Below the pieces are notes generated by a model. That model made no database searches, was not told the DNA's origin, and was given only the letters and a program-made list of their open reading frames with translations. Positions 26,826 through 35,145 of a stretch of DNA of 64,000 bases are shown here, piece by piece. Source of the DNA: Bosea vestrisii. Its GTDB lineage: Bacteria; Pseudomonadota; Alphaproteobacteria; Rhizobiales; Beijerinckiaceae. Within the stretch, counting starts at the first letter, position 1, and each line of letters opens with the position of its first letter. The DNA is taken from contig NZ_CP126307.1 of NCBI RefSeq assembly GCF_030144325.1, forward strand, positions 3,810,001 through 3,874,000, read 5' to 3'. Made by a program: the position numbers and the translations under genes.

Positions 26826-28230
26826 GATAGCTTGGGCGCCAGATGCGCACCCCAGTTCGCGATGCCTGACCACTGAGCCAGGGAATGATCGGCGGCCGCA
26901 TCACCCCGGTACATCAGTTCGAAGACATGATCGAAAACACTTGTGTGCCGTCTGCAGAACCAGGTGCTGCTTCGCGCATGATCGCTGCGACCGTACCGCG
27001 AGAGGTCATCGATCAGGTCCGATCCGCAATAGGGCTGGAAGGCACAGTGAATGCAGTCGGGATCGAAGCTGTTGAGCGACGCCGCATTCAGGATGTCCCG
27101 TTTCTCCGCCGCGATGCCGGTGAAGACGTCCCCGATGGACAGGTCGATGCGACCGATCCGGGACAGCATCCTCGCCTCGTCCGTCGGGTACAGTTTTCCA
27201 TCGTGGTCGATGACCACGTAATCAGAGCCGAAGAAATTGGGATTCCTTAAATCGACGTGATCGTCGGCGCCCGGACGCAGCGCGCGTCGCAGACACTGGG
27301 AGAAATAGTATTCCTCCAGCCCGGCGCCTGTTCGGTAGTTGAGGTCGACAAGGTGCTCCACGAATTCGCGGTGGAGCGTGTTCCATCGCTCGATATCGGC
27401 GTCGACGGACCGAGCGCGCCGCGCGAAGCCCTGGTGATTGATCGGCCGCAGATAGATCGAGCGCATGCCGCGAGAGCTGTAGGCTTCGATCAGCTCATCG
27501 AAGTCAGGGGATCGTCGATGTCGATCGTGGGCAGTGCCGAAACCTTGTCGGCTCCCAGCCGCTCCAGTGCCTGATCCAGGTTGCTTAGGAACCCTTCGGT
27601 GGCCGAAGCTGACTGCGTTCGCTGCCGGGTATGGGTGGCGAGAGCGCCATCGAGGGAAGTGCTCACGAAAGTGTCCGGGGCGTCGAGGAAGGACCATTCC
27701 TCGGATCCCAGCCTTTGGAGGTTGGTGCAGACCACGAACTTGGACGACGTGAACCGCCGGCGACAGAACGAACGTACCTCTTCGAGCAAATCCAGGCGCA
27801 GCAGTGGTTCACCGCCCTGGAACTCGATCTTGACGTCACTCGTCGTCAATCCATCGAGATAGCGCAGCACGGCCTCGGTCGTGTCCTCGCTCCAATCGTA
27901 ACCGCGAGCGTTTTCGGCCGCGCGAGAGACCTGACAGTACGTGCAGGTCAGGTTGCACCTGAGCGTCGGCACCAGGATCACATAGCCAAATTCGGTTCGG
28001 ATGGCTTGCCGTTGGCTCCAGCGGTACGCGAAGCTCGTGTGAGCTAAATCACCGGCCTCTTCGAAACCGTGGCCGCCGAGGTGAAGGAAAGCCTTGTCCC
28101 GTGCCGTCAACCCGCCCGAAACGTACCGATCCAAGAAGGTGGCGTCAGCGCGGAAAAACCCTCCGGCGTCGTCGCTGAAGAGATAGCCGTCCGCCGCCCC
28201 TCCTCGAAATCTTAGCGGCCAAATCTTCAT
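26822..28230 (-). pseudogene. hxsB: His-Xaa-Ser system radical SAM maturase HxsB, interrupted by a one-base frameshift
   Basis: Two frames (27490-28230 and the downstream part of 26822-27697) join if one C is added to the C4 run near 27508-27511. That turns DIDDP into a continuous DIDDPPDFDELIEAY and gives 469 residues. The N-terminal part has C92-x3-C96-x2-C99 (LRCNLTCTYCQ) and FQGGEPLL. The C-terminal part has SPASM-like cysteines (DCIHCAFQPYCGSDL). The ATG overlaps the hxsD stop by ATGA, and the stop overlaps hxsC. The surrounding genes are intact and in frame, so an assembly indel is as likely as real loss. Confidence 0.85.
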
Positions 28231-28469
28231 CGCAGCACGACGCGCAAAAGCGCCTGGCGCATCGAGAGAGTCTCGGCATAGATTTTCTCGCGATACAGGG
28301 TATGCAGAAAATCAGCCCGCAGTTCAGGATCTGCAGCTTGCTCGCCTTCGAGGTCGACGCCCGCTTCACCTGAGACGACACGGATGCCGGCATGTCGGCT
28401 CTCGAAGCGCACGATCGCTGAGTCCAGATAACCGTGGAAGGACGCCGGGATCGAGATATGGCAAGTCAT
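28227..28469 (-). CDS. hxsD: His-Xaa-Ser system protein HxsD
   Basis: This 80-residue protein is the first cistron of the operon. It has a beta-rich first half (CHISIPASFHGYLDSAIVRF, GIRVVSG) and a helical second half (LRADFLHTLYREKIYAETLS). The length and position fit HxsD, the small protein that accompanies the two radical SAM maturases. It may act as a substrate-binding or scaffold factor; that is inferred. Its stop overlaps the hxsB ATG. Confidence 0.8.
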   Translation of the reverse strand: MTCHISIPASFHGYLDSAIVRFESRHAGIRVVSGEAGVDLEGEQAADPELRADFLHTLYREKIYAETLSMRQALLRVVLR

Positions 28470-28817
28470 GGCGATCGGCCGGCTGAAGGTGAGAGGCTAG
28501 ACTACCTTTGCGTGTGGCCGCGCGCCTTGCAATAGCTCGAAAGTCGCGGCGGTTTTTTTGCAAGAGGGTTTCGAGCGATCGCCTCGATCCCGCATTCAAC
28601 AGACACAGGGTGAGAAACGACCGCTCCACGCCCGCCGTTGCGGTGAAGCGATTGAAAACAATGAGATAGTCGAAAGCGCCACTTCCGGACATTTGCACCC
28701 TGCCTGGAACCGGAAATTCCTAGCGAAGCGAACTGCAGCAACTTTCCGCGCCTCTCCGCATTGGGTCTTGCAAGCGGGCGCGAGGCGATCGTGGCATTCG
28801 GGATCGCTTCGCAATCC
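28470..28817. other. Region between the Hxs operon and the HNH nuclease gene
   Basis: About 350 bases have no supported gene. They hold the hxsD promoter region, one dispersed CTTCCGGACATT repeat, and the 3' flank of the HNH gene. Confidence 0.45.
28675..28721. repeat. Dispersed CTTCCGGACATT intergenic repeat, copy 4
   Basis: The motif is GCGCCACTTCCGGACATT, about eight bases, then TGCCTGGAACCGGAAATTCC. TTCCGG and CCGGAA are exact mirror arms in this copy. It lies between the Hxs and defence operons. Confidence 0.6.
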
Positions 28818-29816
28818 TTAAGGCTGCGACGCGACGCGATCTCGAAAATCGCGTAGATAAGCCCTGGCGACAGAGGAATGGGGCGCGTCGGGCTCGGCGA
28901 GCGATTGCATCTGATCGAGGATACGAACCTGCAAACGATCGAGACGGTCCGTCGCGTCGGCCAATTGCGGTTGCGGTGCGGCCGCATTCAGCGATGCGAT
29001 ATTCCGGGAGACCTCCCCGACCTCCAAAAAAACGCCTTCCAGGAAACGAAGGTGCGTCAATAGGCGCGCCCGCTCCTGGACGAGACGCAGTCGGTTCAGA
29101 CCATAGACCTGGATCGATACCGCGCCGCGAACGCTGACCGCCCTAGCCTCTGCATCCACCGCCACCGCGACCTTGTCGGCGTCGGCCAAAGGCAAGTCCG
29201 GAGCGACGGGTGGAGCCCCGAGCTTGGGCAGGGGATAGACGACGCCGGATGCGCGATCGTCTCCGAGCCAGAACGCCAAATGGTCCTCAGGATCGTCGCG
29301 CGTCGGATCCAGCAACAGGGCTCCTTCGGCGAGGACGTCGTCCGTCTCGCGGCCCGCGCGCATTCCAGCGACGGGGAAGGCGTCCTGCTTCCCGGTCTGC
29401 ATCGCCTGTTGCATCACCGTGAGACCGGTCGAGACCACGGGCACGCTCTGCTTGCGTCTGCGGTTACAGTCCAGGCAACTCGGCAGAAGATTGGCCCAGT
29501 CGGCCGCCAGCCACCAATATCCGGGATGCAAGGCATCCCCTTCGACACGTCCCTTCGGCCGGTAATGCTCAACGTCGACGGGAGCCTGCGAGGCGTAGAG
29601 GGACTCGCAGTAGGCACACTTGCCGTGAAAGAGCTCCTCCAGCCGCTTCTTGACACTATCGGCCTTATATACGGCGAAAGGGAAGGCTTTCCGATTTACG
29701 CTCGCGGGAAGCACTTGCGCCATGTGCGCGCGTACGCGTTCCAACTCGGTGCTGCCCCGAGTGCGCACGGAGAGCCCGGCAGGCGGCGGCTTGCTTCCTC
29801 TGGAGACCTTACGCAA
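28818..29816 (-). CDS. HNH endonuclease, PtuB/TIGR02646-like
   Basis: The protein has about 332 residues from a TTG at 29816, one base after the AAA gene's stop. The HNH core is complete: zinc pair C67/C70 (GKCAYCES), catalytic DVEH at residues 81-84 within VDVEHYRPK, then C114/C117 and Asn118 (SCLDCNRRR). The region after it (LLLDPTRDDPEDHLAFWLGD) is typical of the family used by Septu and retron-Ec78 systems, where PtuB cuts DNA or tRNA together with the PtuA ATPase. It is coupled to the AAA gene upstream. Confidence 0.85.
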   Translation of the reverse strand: MRKVSRGSKPPPAGLSVRTRGSTELERVRAHMAQVLPASVNRKAFPFAVYKADSVKKRLEELFHGKCAYCESLYASQAPVDVEHYRPKGRVEGDALHPGYWWLAADWANLLPSCLDCNRRRKQSVPVVSTGLTVMQQAMQTGKQDAFPVAGMRAGRETDDVLAEGALLLDPTRDDPEDHLAFWLGDDRASGVVYPLPKLGAPPVAPDLPLADADKVAVAVDAEARAVSVRGAVSIQVYGLNRLRLVQERARLLTHLRFLEGVFLEVGEVSRNIASLNAAAPQPQLADATDRLDRLQVRILDQMQSLAEPDAPHSSVARAYLRDFRDRVASQP

Positions 29817-29817
29817 G

Positions 29818-32106
29818 TCAGTATGCCTCCAATGCCTTGAGAATGCGCTCGCGCGTCTCGTTCTTGAGGCCCTCGAACTGGACGCTCCGCAATCCCCTGC
29901 GCCGTTTGACGTGTTCGAACACCGCTTCCTCGACCAGGCGCTGCACCTCGGACGACCCGAGCGGGAGCGCGGCGAGAACATCGTCTCGTAGGCTCCGCAG
30001 CACGCTCCTTTCCAATTCGGTGAGTGGAATGGGCCCGGCCTCTTTCGCGATCAGGTCGCCGAGGGTCGCGAGCTTGAGCTCCGTGGCGGGCGCATCCGTA
30101 CTAAACATTGAAAAGAAATCGGATGTCAGCAGCTGCTCGATCGTTAAGTCCTCGACATTGGGCAGCGCGGAGATCGTTTCGACGAACACGGGGAAGGCGT
30201 CGGGACCTTCTTCATCCGACTTCAGCGCCCGATTGAAGACAATCACCTCCTGGTCGTGCATGCCTCGGAGACAGAGTGGATCATGGGTGGTGGCCATGAT
30301 GACGGCCTTAGGAAAGACCCTCCTGAGAGCCGCCATGATCTGCATCTTCCAACGCGGGTGGAGGTGAGCTTCCACTTCGTCGATCAGGATGACCGGCTCC
30401 AGCTCGCCGAAGCTTCTTCGGCCGTAGGTCGGTTGCAGTGCGATTAGACCGGCAAGAACGTCGCAGACCATGGCCAGCACGGAGCGAAAGCCGGACGATA
30501 CCACCCTCAGCGGCGTCCTTACGTATCGCGCATCCGATCCCTCGCCGACTTTGGTCGCGATGAGGCATCGGCGGTTGGCCCCGTCCCGCTGAACGATCTC
30601 GTATTCGCCCTCGATCATCAAGATGCGTTGGAGCGCGCGCGCCACCATGGCGAACTCGTCATCGGGAAGGCCGAGTAGCCATTCCTCCGGGTTTGCGAGC
30701 AAGGCGTCCGACTTGAACAGCGTGGTCACGTGCCCTTTCGGGGGCTTTCGCGGCGAACGGCTCGCATATTGCCTGAACGCCCCGTAGGCGAAGACGGGCG
30801 GCAGGTTGTCGGTGACACCCCCCTCGACGAGCTCGTCGCCGATCGTCAGCGTCAGCTCCGACCCTCCGCCGAAGTTCAGGGTCACGGTCGCGAACGGCGG
30901 CGGGTTCTGTCCCTCCGATCCCATCAGGGAAGGATCGAGGACGAAGTTCCTCGGGGAGCGGACGAGGCCGAGACGGACTTTTGCGTCCATGAGCGCCATC
31001 GCGATGGCTTCCAGGATCGAGCTTTTTCCGGCCGCGTTCTCTCCCAGGATCAGCAGCGCCGAGGCTTCCGCATCGCGTCCCGTCGTCGCGTCCGCGGCGA
31101 CGGCGGGCGGCAGGTGGAGTCGCACGTCCTGCAGTGCCTTGAAATTTCTTACCTCGACGCCGACGAGGCGCCTCGTCTCGCCCTTTCCCACGGGGCGATC
31201 GACGGTCGGTCGTTCGACGGGGCGCCGAACGTCCTCCAAGGCGGCCTGGAATGAGTCGCGCCCGATCTGCGTATTCCAGATGCCGGCGATCGTGGCGCCT
31301 ACACGGTCGGGATGATAGCGCACGTCGCGATCCGCGCGTCGCTCGATCGCCTTGAGGATGCGGCGCAACAGGAGGCTCCATCCGCCGCCGTATTCCAAGG
31401 AACCGAAGTCGAAGACGTTCGGCGACACTCCTCGCTCAAGCTCGTCGAGCAGGACCCCAACGTAGGACTCGAAAGCGGCCGCACGTGATTTCACGAGCTC
31501 CGGCCGGTCAAGATCGAACACGGCGATCGTCTGGGCGCCCATCTTCGAGAACGCTTGGATCTCGCCGGAAAGGCTAAAGCTGAGGTGACTGGCGAAATTG
31601 CGATCCCCGCACGGATCAAGGAGTTTCTTGCGGTCCTGGTGACCGAACCGCCAAAGTCCATAGTTCTCGTTGGCGAACGCCTCCAGATGATCGGTGCTCG
31701 GCAGTGGCCCGCGATCAAGCTTCTCGGTCGGAAACTGGTTGCCGGCCGCCATGGCGCAGCCGCTGCACACCGCATATGCGTTACCCCAGTCGGTTCGAAG
31801 CCAGGCGTAATAGAGGTGGGCGAACTTTGAGCGTGCCAAAGGCTCCGCTTCCTGGGCCGGACGGAACGGACGCGCGTTAAGATGTCCCTGGGCTTCGCAG
31901 TATGCGCATTTGCCCTTGAACAGTTTGTGCAACGCCGAGACTGTTTCCTCCTGCGCGAGGTCGAACCGGCGCGGCGGAGGGGTCGTTTGTGAGACCCTCT
32001 CCGTGGTTTCGTACATGTACCTGAGTAAATCGAACCTCTCGGCTTTCGCCGCCTCGCCGCGAAAGGGTGGTGGGGGAGGAAACATGCCTCGGTCTATGTA
32101 TTGCAC
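29818..32106 (-). CDS. AAA ATPase with degenerate N-terminal HNH domain (Septu PtuA-like fusion)
   Basis: The 762-residue protein uses a GTG start preceded by GGAGGGGG. Residues 60-180 mirror the neighbouring HNH nuclease: C67/C70, C114/C117, FRP, and LLDPCGDRNFASHLSFSLSG. The catalytic DVEH is replaced by NARP, so this nuclease domain should be dead. Residues 310-620 form an OLD/PtuA-type ATPase with Walker A GENAAGKSS at 353-361, RVVSSGFRSVLAM as signature, and Walker B PVILIDEVEAHLHP at 569-582. The C-terminus is a helical domain. It probably senses or responds to phage and controls the HNH nuclease encoded downstream. Confidence 0.88.
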   Translation of the reverse strand: MQYIDRGMFPPPPPFRGEAAKAERFDLLRYMYETTERVSQTTPPPRRFDLAQEETVSALHKLFKGKCAYCEAQGHLNARPFRPAQEAEPLARSKFAHLYYAWLRTDWGNAYAVCSGCAMAAGNQFPTEKLDRGPLPSTDHLEAFANENYGLWRFGHQDRKKLLDPCGDRNFASHLSFSLSGEIQAFSKMGAQTIAVFDLDRPELVKSRAAAFESYVGVLLDELERGVSPNVFDFGSLEYGGGWSLLLRRILKAIERRADRDVRYHPDRVGATIAGIWNTQIGRDSFQAALEDVRRPVERPTVDRPVGKGETRRLVGVEVRNFKALQDVRLHLPPAVAADATTGRDAEASALLILGENAAGKSSILEAIAMALMDAKVRLGLVRSPRNFVLDPSLMGSEGQNPPPFATVTLNFGGGSELTLTIGDELVEGGVTDNLPPVFAYGAFRQYASRSPRKPPKGHVTTLFKSDALLANPEEWLLGLPDDEFAMVARALQRILMIEGEYEIVQRDGANRRCLIATKVGEGSDARYVRTPLRVVSSGFRSVLAMVCDVLAGLIALQPTYGRRSFGELEPVILIDEVEAHLHPRWKMQIMAALRRVFPKAVIMATTHDPLCLRGMHDQEVIVFNRALKSDEEGPDAFPVFVETISALPNVEDLTIEQLLTSDFFSMFSTDAPATELKLATLGDLIAKEAGPIPLTELERSVLRSLRDDVLAALPLGSSEVQRLVEEAVFEHVKRRRGLRSVQFEGLKNETRERILKALEAY

Positions 32107-32188
32107 GATCCCCCTCCAATAACTTCCACGAGCAATTTTCTACGGCACTCGCTATATAGTAAAGAGCCGGGTCCGGGGGAATTTTAGG

Positions 32189-33760
32189 ATGAAGCGCCAA
32201 GTCGGAACGCTGGACGCCGTACCGTCCAAGCGGCTCTTTCTCTCGATCATCGCCGACTACGACCTGAACAAGGCGATCTGCGAACTGGTCGACAACGGCT
32301 TCGACGTGTGGACCCGCGCCGGGCGCGAGGGCGGCATCAACATCAAGGTCCGACTCGACCGGGAACTTCGCACCATCGAGGTCGAGGACGACGCCGGAGG
32401 CCTGCCGCGAGACGAACTGCGCTTCATCGTAGGGCCTGGCCAGACCGGCTCGTCGTCGACGGACGAGACGATCGGCATATTCGGCGTCGGCACAAAGCGC
32501 GCCGTCGTCGCGCTCGCCCAGGATGTCCGTATTAAGACCCGACATGGTTCGAGCGAGACGTACCAGGTCGAGTTCGACGAGGAATGGTTGAAGGACGAGG
32601 AATGGGCTCTGCCGCTTTTCGAGGTCGACCCCATTCCGCCCCACACGACGCGGGTCGAGCTGCAAAAACTGCGCGTGCAGCTGAACGAGGAGGCCACGGC
32701 GCAACTTCGGATTCATCTCGGAGCGACCTATGCCCGTTTCCTTATCCGCCCCGATGTGTCGCTCGAACTCGACGGCGTTCGTGTCGAGCCTCGCTTCTTC
32801 GACGACTGGTCATATCCGCCCGATTATGGGCCGCGGCGATACTCTGGCTCGATCCAAACGACGGAGGGACGAACCGTTGAGATCGAGGTACTCGCGGGAT
32901 TGAGCAGTGAGTCTAGTCCCACGGCCGGCGAGTACGGCGTCTACTTCTATTGCAACGACCGTCTCGTAGCACCGGCCATGAAGAGCTTCGACGTCGGCTT
33001 CACCACCGGCCAGGCCGGTAAGCCGCATCCAAAGATTTCTCTTACCAAGGTCATCGTGCACCTACGCGGGGATGCCGCGTCAATGCCCTGGAACAGCAGT
33101 AAGTCTGATATCAGCACGAAGCATGCCGTTTTCGTCGCACTCCACGACTGGCTGGTGACCATCGTCTCGGCCTACGCCCGAATCTCGCGCATCTGGATGG
33201 GCGATTGGCCGGATAAGGTTTACGCCTATGCGGATGGCGAGATCGAGCATGTTCAGATCGGCGATTTCCTCACCGCGACGAAATCGTACCTTCCGGACCC
33301 ACCGAAGTCCCGGCCGAGACTGGCCGAACGCATGGCGGCCAAGAACCTTCGGCTGTCGAAGCGGGCGCCTTGGGTCACCGGCCTGTTCGAGGGCATCGTC
33401 GCGGCGGAGACCGTTGCCAAGCAGCCACTCGCACAGGCGAATTGGTTTGCGCTAAACCTGCTCGATTTGACGCTTACGTCAGCTCTCCGCTCGTATCTCG
33501 TCAACAAGGCAAAATCGACCGTCGGCGACAAGGGCCTCAAGACGTTGTTGACGCGCGCCCCGCGCGTTTCCCACGCGCTCAAGGAGGCCGTCCCGTTGAC
33601 CGACGACGTCTGGACGGAAATCGAGAACCTGGCGAGGCGACGTGACGACCTTACCTACGGGCGTTCGGACCCGACCGTCTCGGATGCTGAATTGAAGGAT
33701 GCCGATCGATTGGTCCGTCAGATCCTGACTGCGCTTCACGAGATCCAGACCGATGCCTAG
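32189..33760 (+). CDS. GHKL-family ATPase (HSP90/MutL-like), probable defence protein
   Basis: The 523-residue protein has Bergerat-fold motifs: ICELVDNGFDVW (N box), VEDDAGGL (G1) and GIFGVGTKRAVVALA (G2). A beta-rich transducer-like region follows, then a helical C-terminus (LNLLDLTLTSALRSYLVN). GGGGG lies upstream of the ATG. It is divergent from the AAA/HNH pair across an 82-base promoter region and lies upstream of the ABC-3C operon. GHKL ATPases of this kind recur in prokaryotic conflict islands. Whether it belongs to either neighbour or stands alone is not settled. Confidence 0.8.
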   Translation: MKRQVGTLDAVPSKRLFLSIIADYDLNKAICELVDNGFDVWTRAGREGGINIKVRLDRELRTIEVEDDAGGLPRDELRFIVGPGQTGSSSTDETIGIFGVGTKRAVVALAQDVRIKTRHGSSETYQVEFDEEWLKDEEWALPLFEVDPIPPHTTRVELQKLRVQLNEEATAQLRIHLGATYARFLIRPDVSLELDGVRVEPRFFDDWSYPPDYGPRRYSGSIQTTEGRTVEIEVLAGLSSESSPTAGEYGVYFYCNDRLVAPAMKSFDVGFTTGQAGKPHPKISLTKVIVHLRGDAASMPWNSSKSDISTKHAVFVALHDWLVTIVSAYARISRIWMGDWPDKVYAYADGEIEHVQIGDFLTATKSYLPDPPKSRPRLAERMAAKNLRLSKRAPWVTGLFEGIVAAETVAKQPLAQANWFALNLLDLTLTSALRSYLVNKAKSTVGDKGLKTLLTRAPRVSHALKEAVPLTDDVWTEIENLARRRDDLTYGRSDPTVSDAELKDADRLVRQILTALHEIQTDA

Positions 33761-33958
33761 CGGGTATCGGGGGCTTTCTATAATCACGCGAAAGCAGAAC
33801 GCATGGAAACGAGTTTCAAAGTTTGGTCCAACGATCTTTTGCTACAATTTGGGCCAGTCAGGCGCACGGACGAGGCTTGAGCATAACCCGGGCGGGGCGT
33901 TGCCTAGAAAGGGCCTTGGGATTTTAATGAGTATCCTCTCCAACACCTGCGAGCGGTC

Positions 33959-34900
33959 ATGAGTGACTGGATGACGTCCCATCAGCGCATGCAGTGGCAG
34001 ACTAGCCTTGAGCTCAGGTTGCGACGCGTTCACGGCGACAGCTTCCAGGAATTCTTCGCCGATGTGATGGAGCGGCTTCACGGCACCGACTTCTTACCGG
34101 CTAGGGCGATGGGCAGCCTCGGCGACAAGGGCTGCGATGGTTATCTTCGCGGTTCCGGGCAGGTCTTCCAGTGCTACGGAAAGCGACACGATACGCCCTT
34201 GAACACGACCACGGTGGTAAACAAGATCAAGGACGACTACGCCACCGCAGCGTCGAAGCTGCCGGCGATCATGAAAGAATGGCACTTCGTCCATAATCTT
34301 TTCGATGGCATTCCGGTCGACGTCATAGAACTGATCGAGGCTCTCGGCCGCCAGCATTCGGATCACCGATTCGGACTAATCGGCCCCGCCAGCTTCAGCG
34401 ACCGCGTGCTCGGGCTGCCCGAAAACGACCTTGTCTTTCTGCTCGGTCCGGTGGCTTCGTCCGAGGAAAGCATGAACATGCGGGTTGAGGAAGTCGCGAC
34501 CCTGATGGCAGGCGTCATAAAGGGCATGGACGAAACGCCCTTCGCCGATGCCCGGCCTAATCAGCCGCCTGTGAACAAGCTGGAGCTCAACCGGATCGAG
34601 GGCCACTGGCGAAGGATACTGATCGGAGCGGGTGGTAACGCGTCCGTCGTGGCCTCCTATGTCGACCAGCATCCGGACCCCGAACTCGGGAAACGGGTGG
34701 CGAAGGTGTTTTCGCGCCGCTATGCCGAGCTCGACACTGAAAACCTGCCTCCGTACGCAATCCTCACCACGCTCTACGAGGATATCACCGGGATAGGCAG
34801 CGTTCCGCCGGAGCGGCAAGTAGCCGCGCAGGCGCTCCTCGCCTATCTCTTTGAGGCTTGCGACATCTTCAAGGATGATCCCTCCAAGGCTGCCGCATGA
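33959..34900 (+). CDS. ABC-3C system protein with restriction-endonuclease-like N-terminus
   Basis: The 313-residue protein begins with a restriction-endonuclease-like segment (FQEFFADVMERLHGTDF, then GSLGDKGCDGYL and QVFQCYGKR) containing D60, Q71 and K75 as candidate catalytic residues. The C-terminal 120 residues (KLELNRIEGHWRRILIGAGG onward) match the ABC-3C C-terminal domain. It is the likely effector of the operon. Its last four bases (ATGA) start the middle component. ABC-3C systems are predicted conflict systems in which an SMC-like ATPase licenses an effector. Confidence 0.82.
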   Translation: MSDWMTSHQRMQWQTSLELRLRRVHGDSFQEFFADVMERLHGTDFLPARAMGSLGDKGCDGYLRGSGQVFQCYGKRHDTPLNTTTVVNKIKDDYATAASKLPAIMKEWHFVHNLFDGIPVDVIELIEALGRQHSDHRFGLIGPASFSDRVLGLPENDLVFLLGPVASSEESMNMRVEEVATLMAGVIKGMDETPFADARPNQPPVNKLELNRIEGHWRRILIGAGGNASVVASYVDQHPDPELGKRVAKVFSRRYAELDTENLPPYAILTTLYEDITGIGSVPPERQVAAQALLAYLFEACDIFKDDPSKAAA

Positions 34901-35145
34901 TCCTTCCCGGGAAACATCTTTCACCGCATCGCGCCATCGTCGGCGTCGGCGCGGAGATCCTCGCCCAGCTCGACCGTCCACGGGACGTCTCCGAACTCTG
35001 GGAACGCGTGCGGGCGTCGCGGGCGACGCTCCAGCAGGCCAGCCCGATCTCGTTCGATTGGTTCGTCCTCGCGCTTACCTTCCTCTATGCGATCAAGGCC
35101 ATCGATGAGTCAGGCGGGCTGATGCGGCCAGCGGAACCGGCATGA
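34897..35145 (+). CDS. ABC-3C system middle component 6
   Basis: The 82-residue protein starts MILPGKHLSPHRAIVGVG and continues VSELWERVRASRATL and SFDWFVLALTFLYAI. This fits ABC-3C middle component 6, a small winged-helix-like link between effector and ATPase. It overlaps both neighbours by ATGA, so the three proteins are translationally coupled. Confidence 0.85.
   Translation: MILPGKHLSPHRAIVGVGAEILAQLDRPRDVSELWERVRASRATLQQASPISFDWFVLALTFLYAIKAIDESGGLMRPAEPA

Noticed and set aside
28366..28987. Minus-strand open frames across the hxsD promoter and HNH 3' region.
   Set aside because: They are out of frame with both supported genes, cross the dispersed repeat, and show no coding-like composition.
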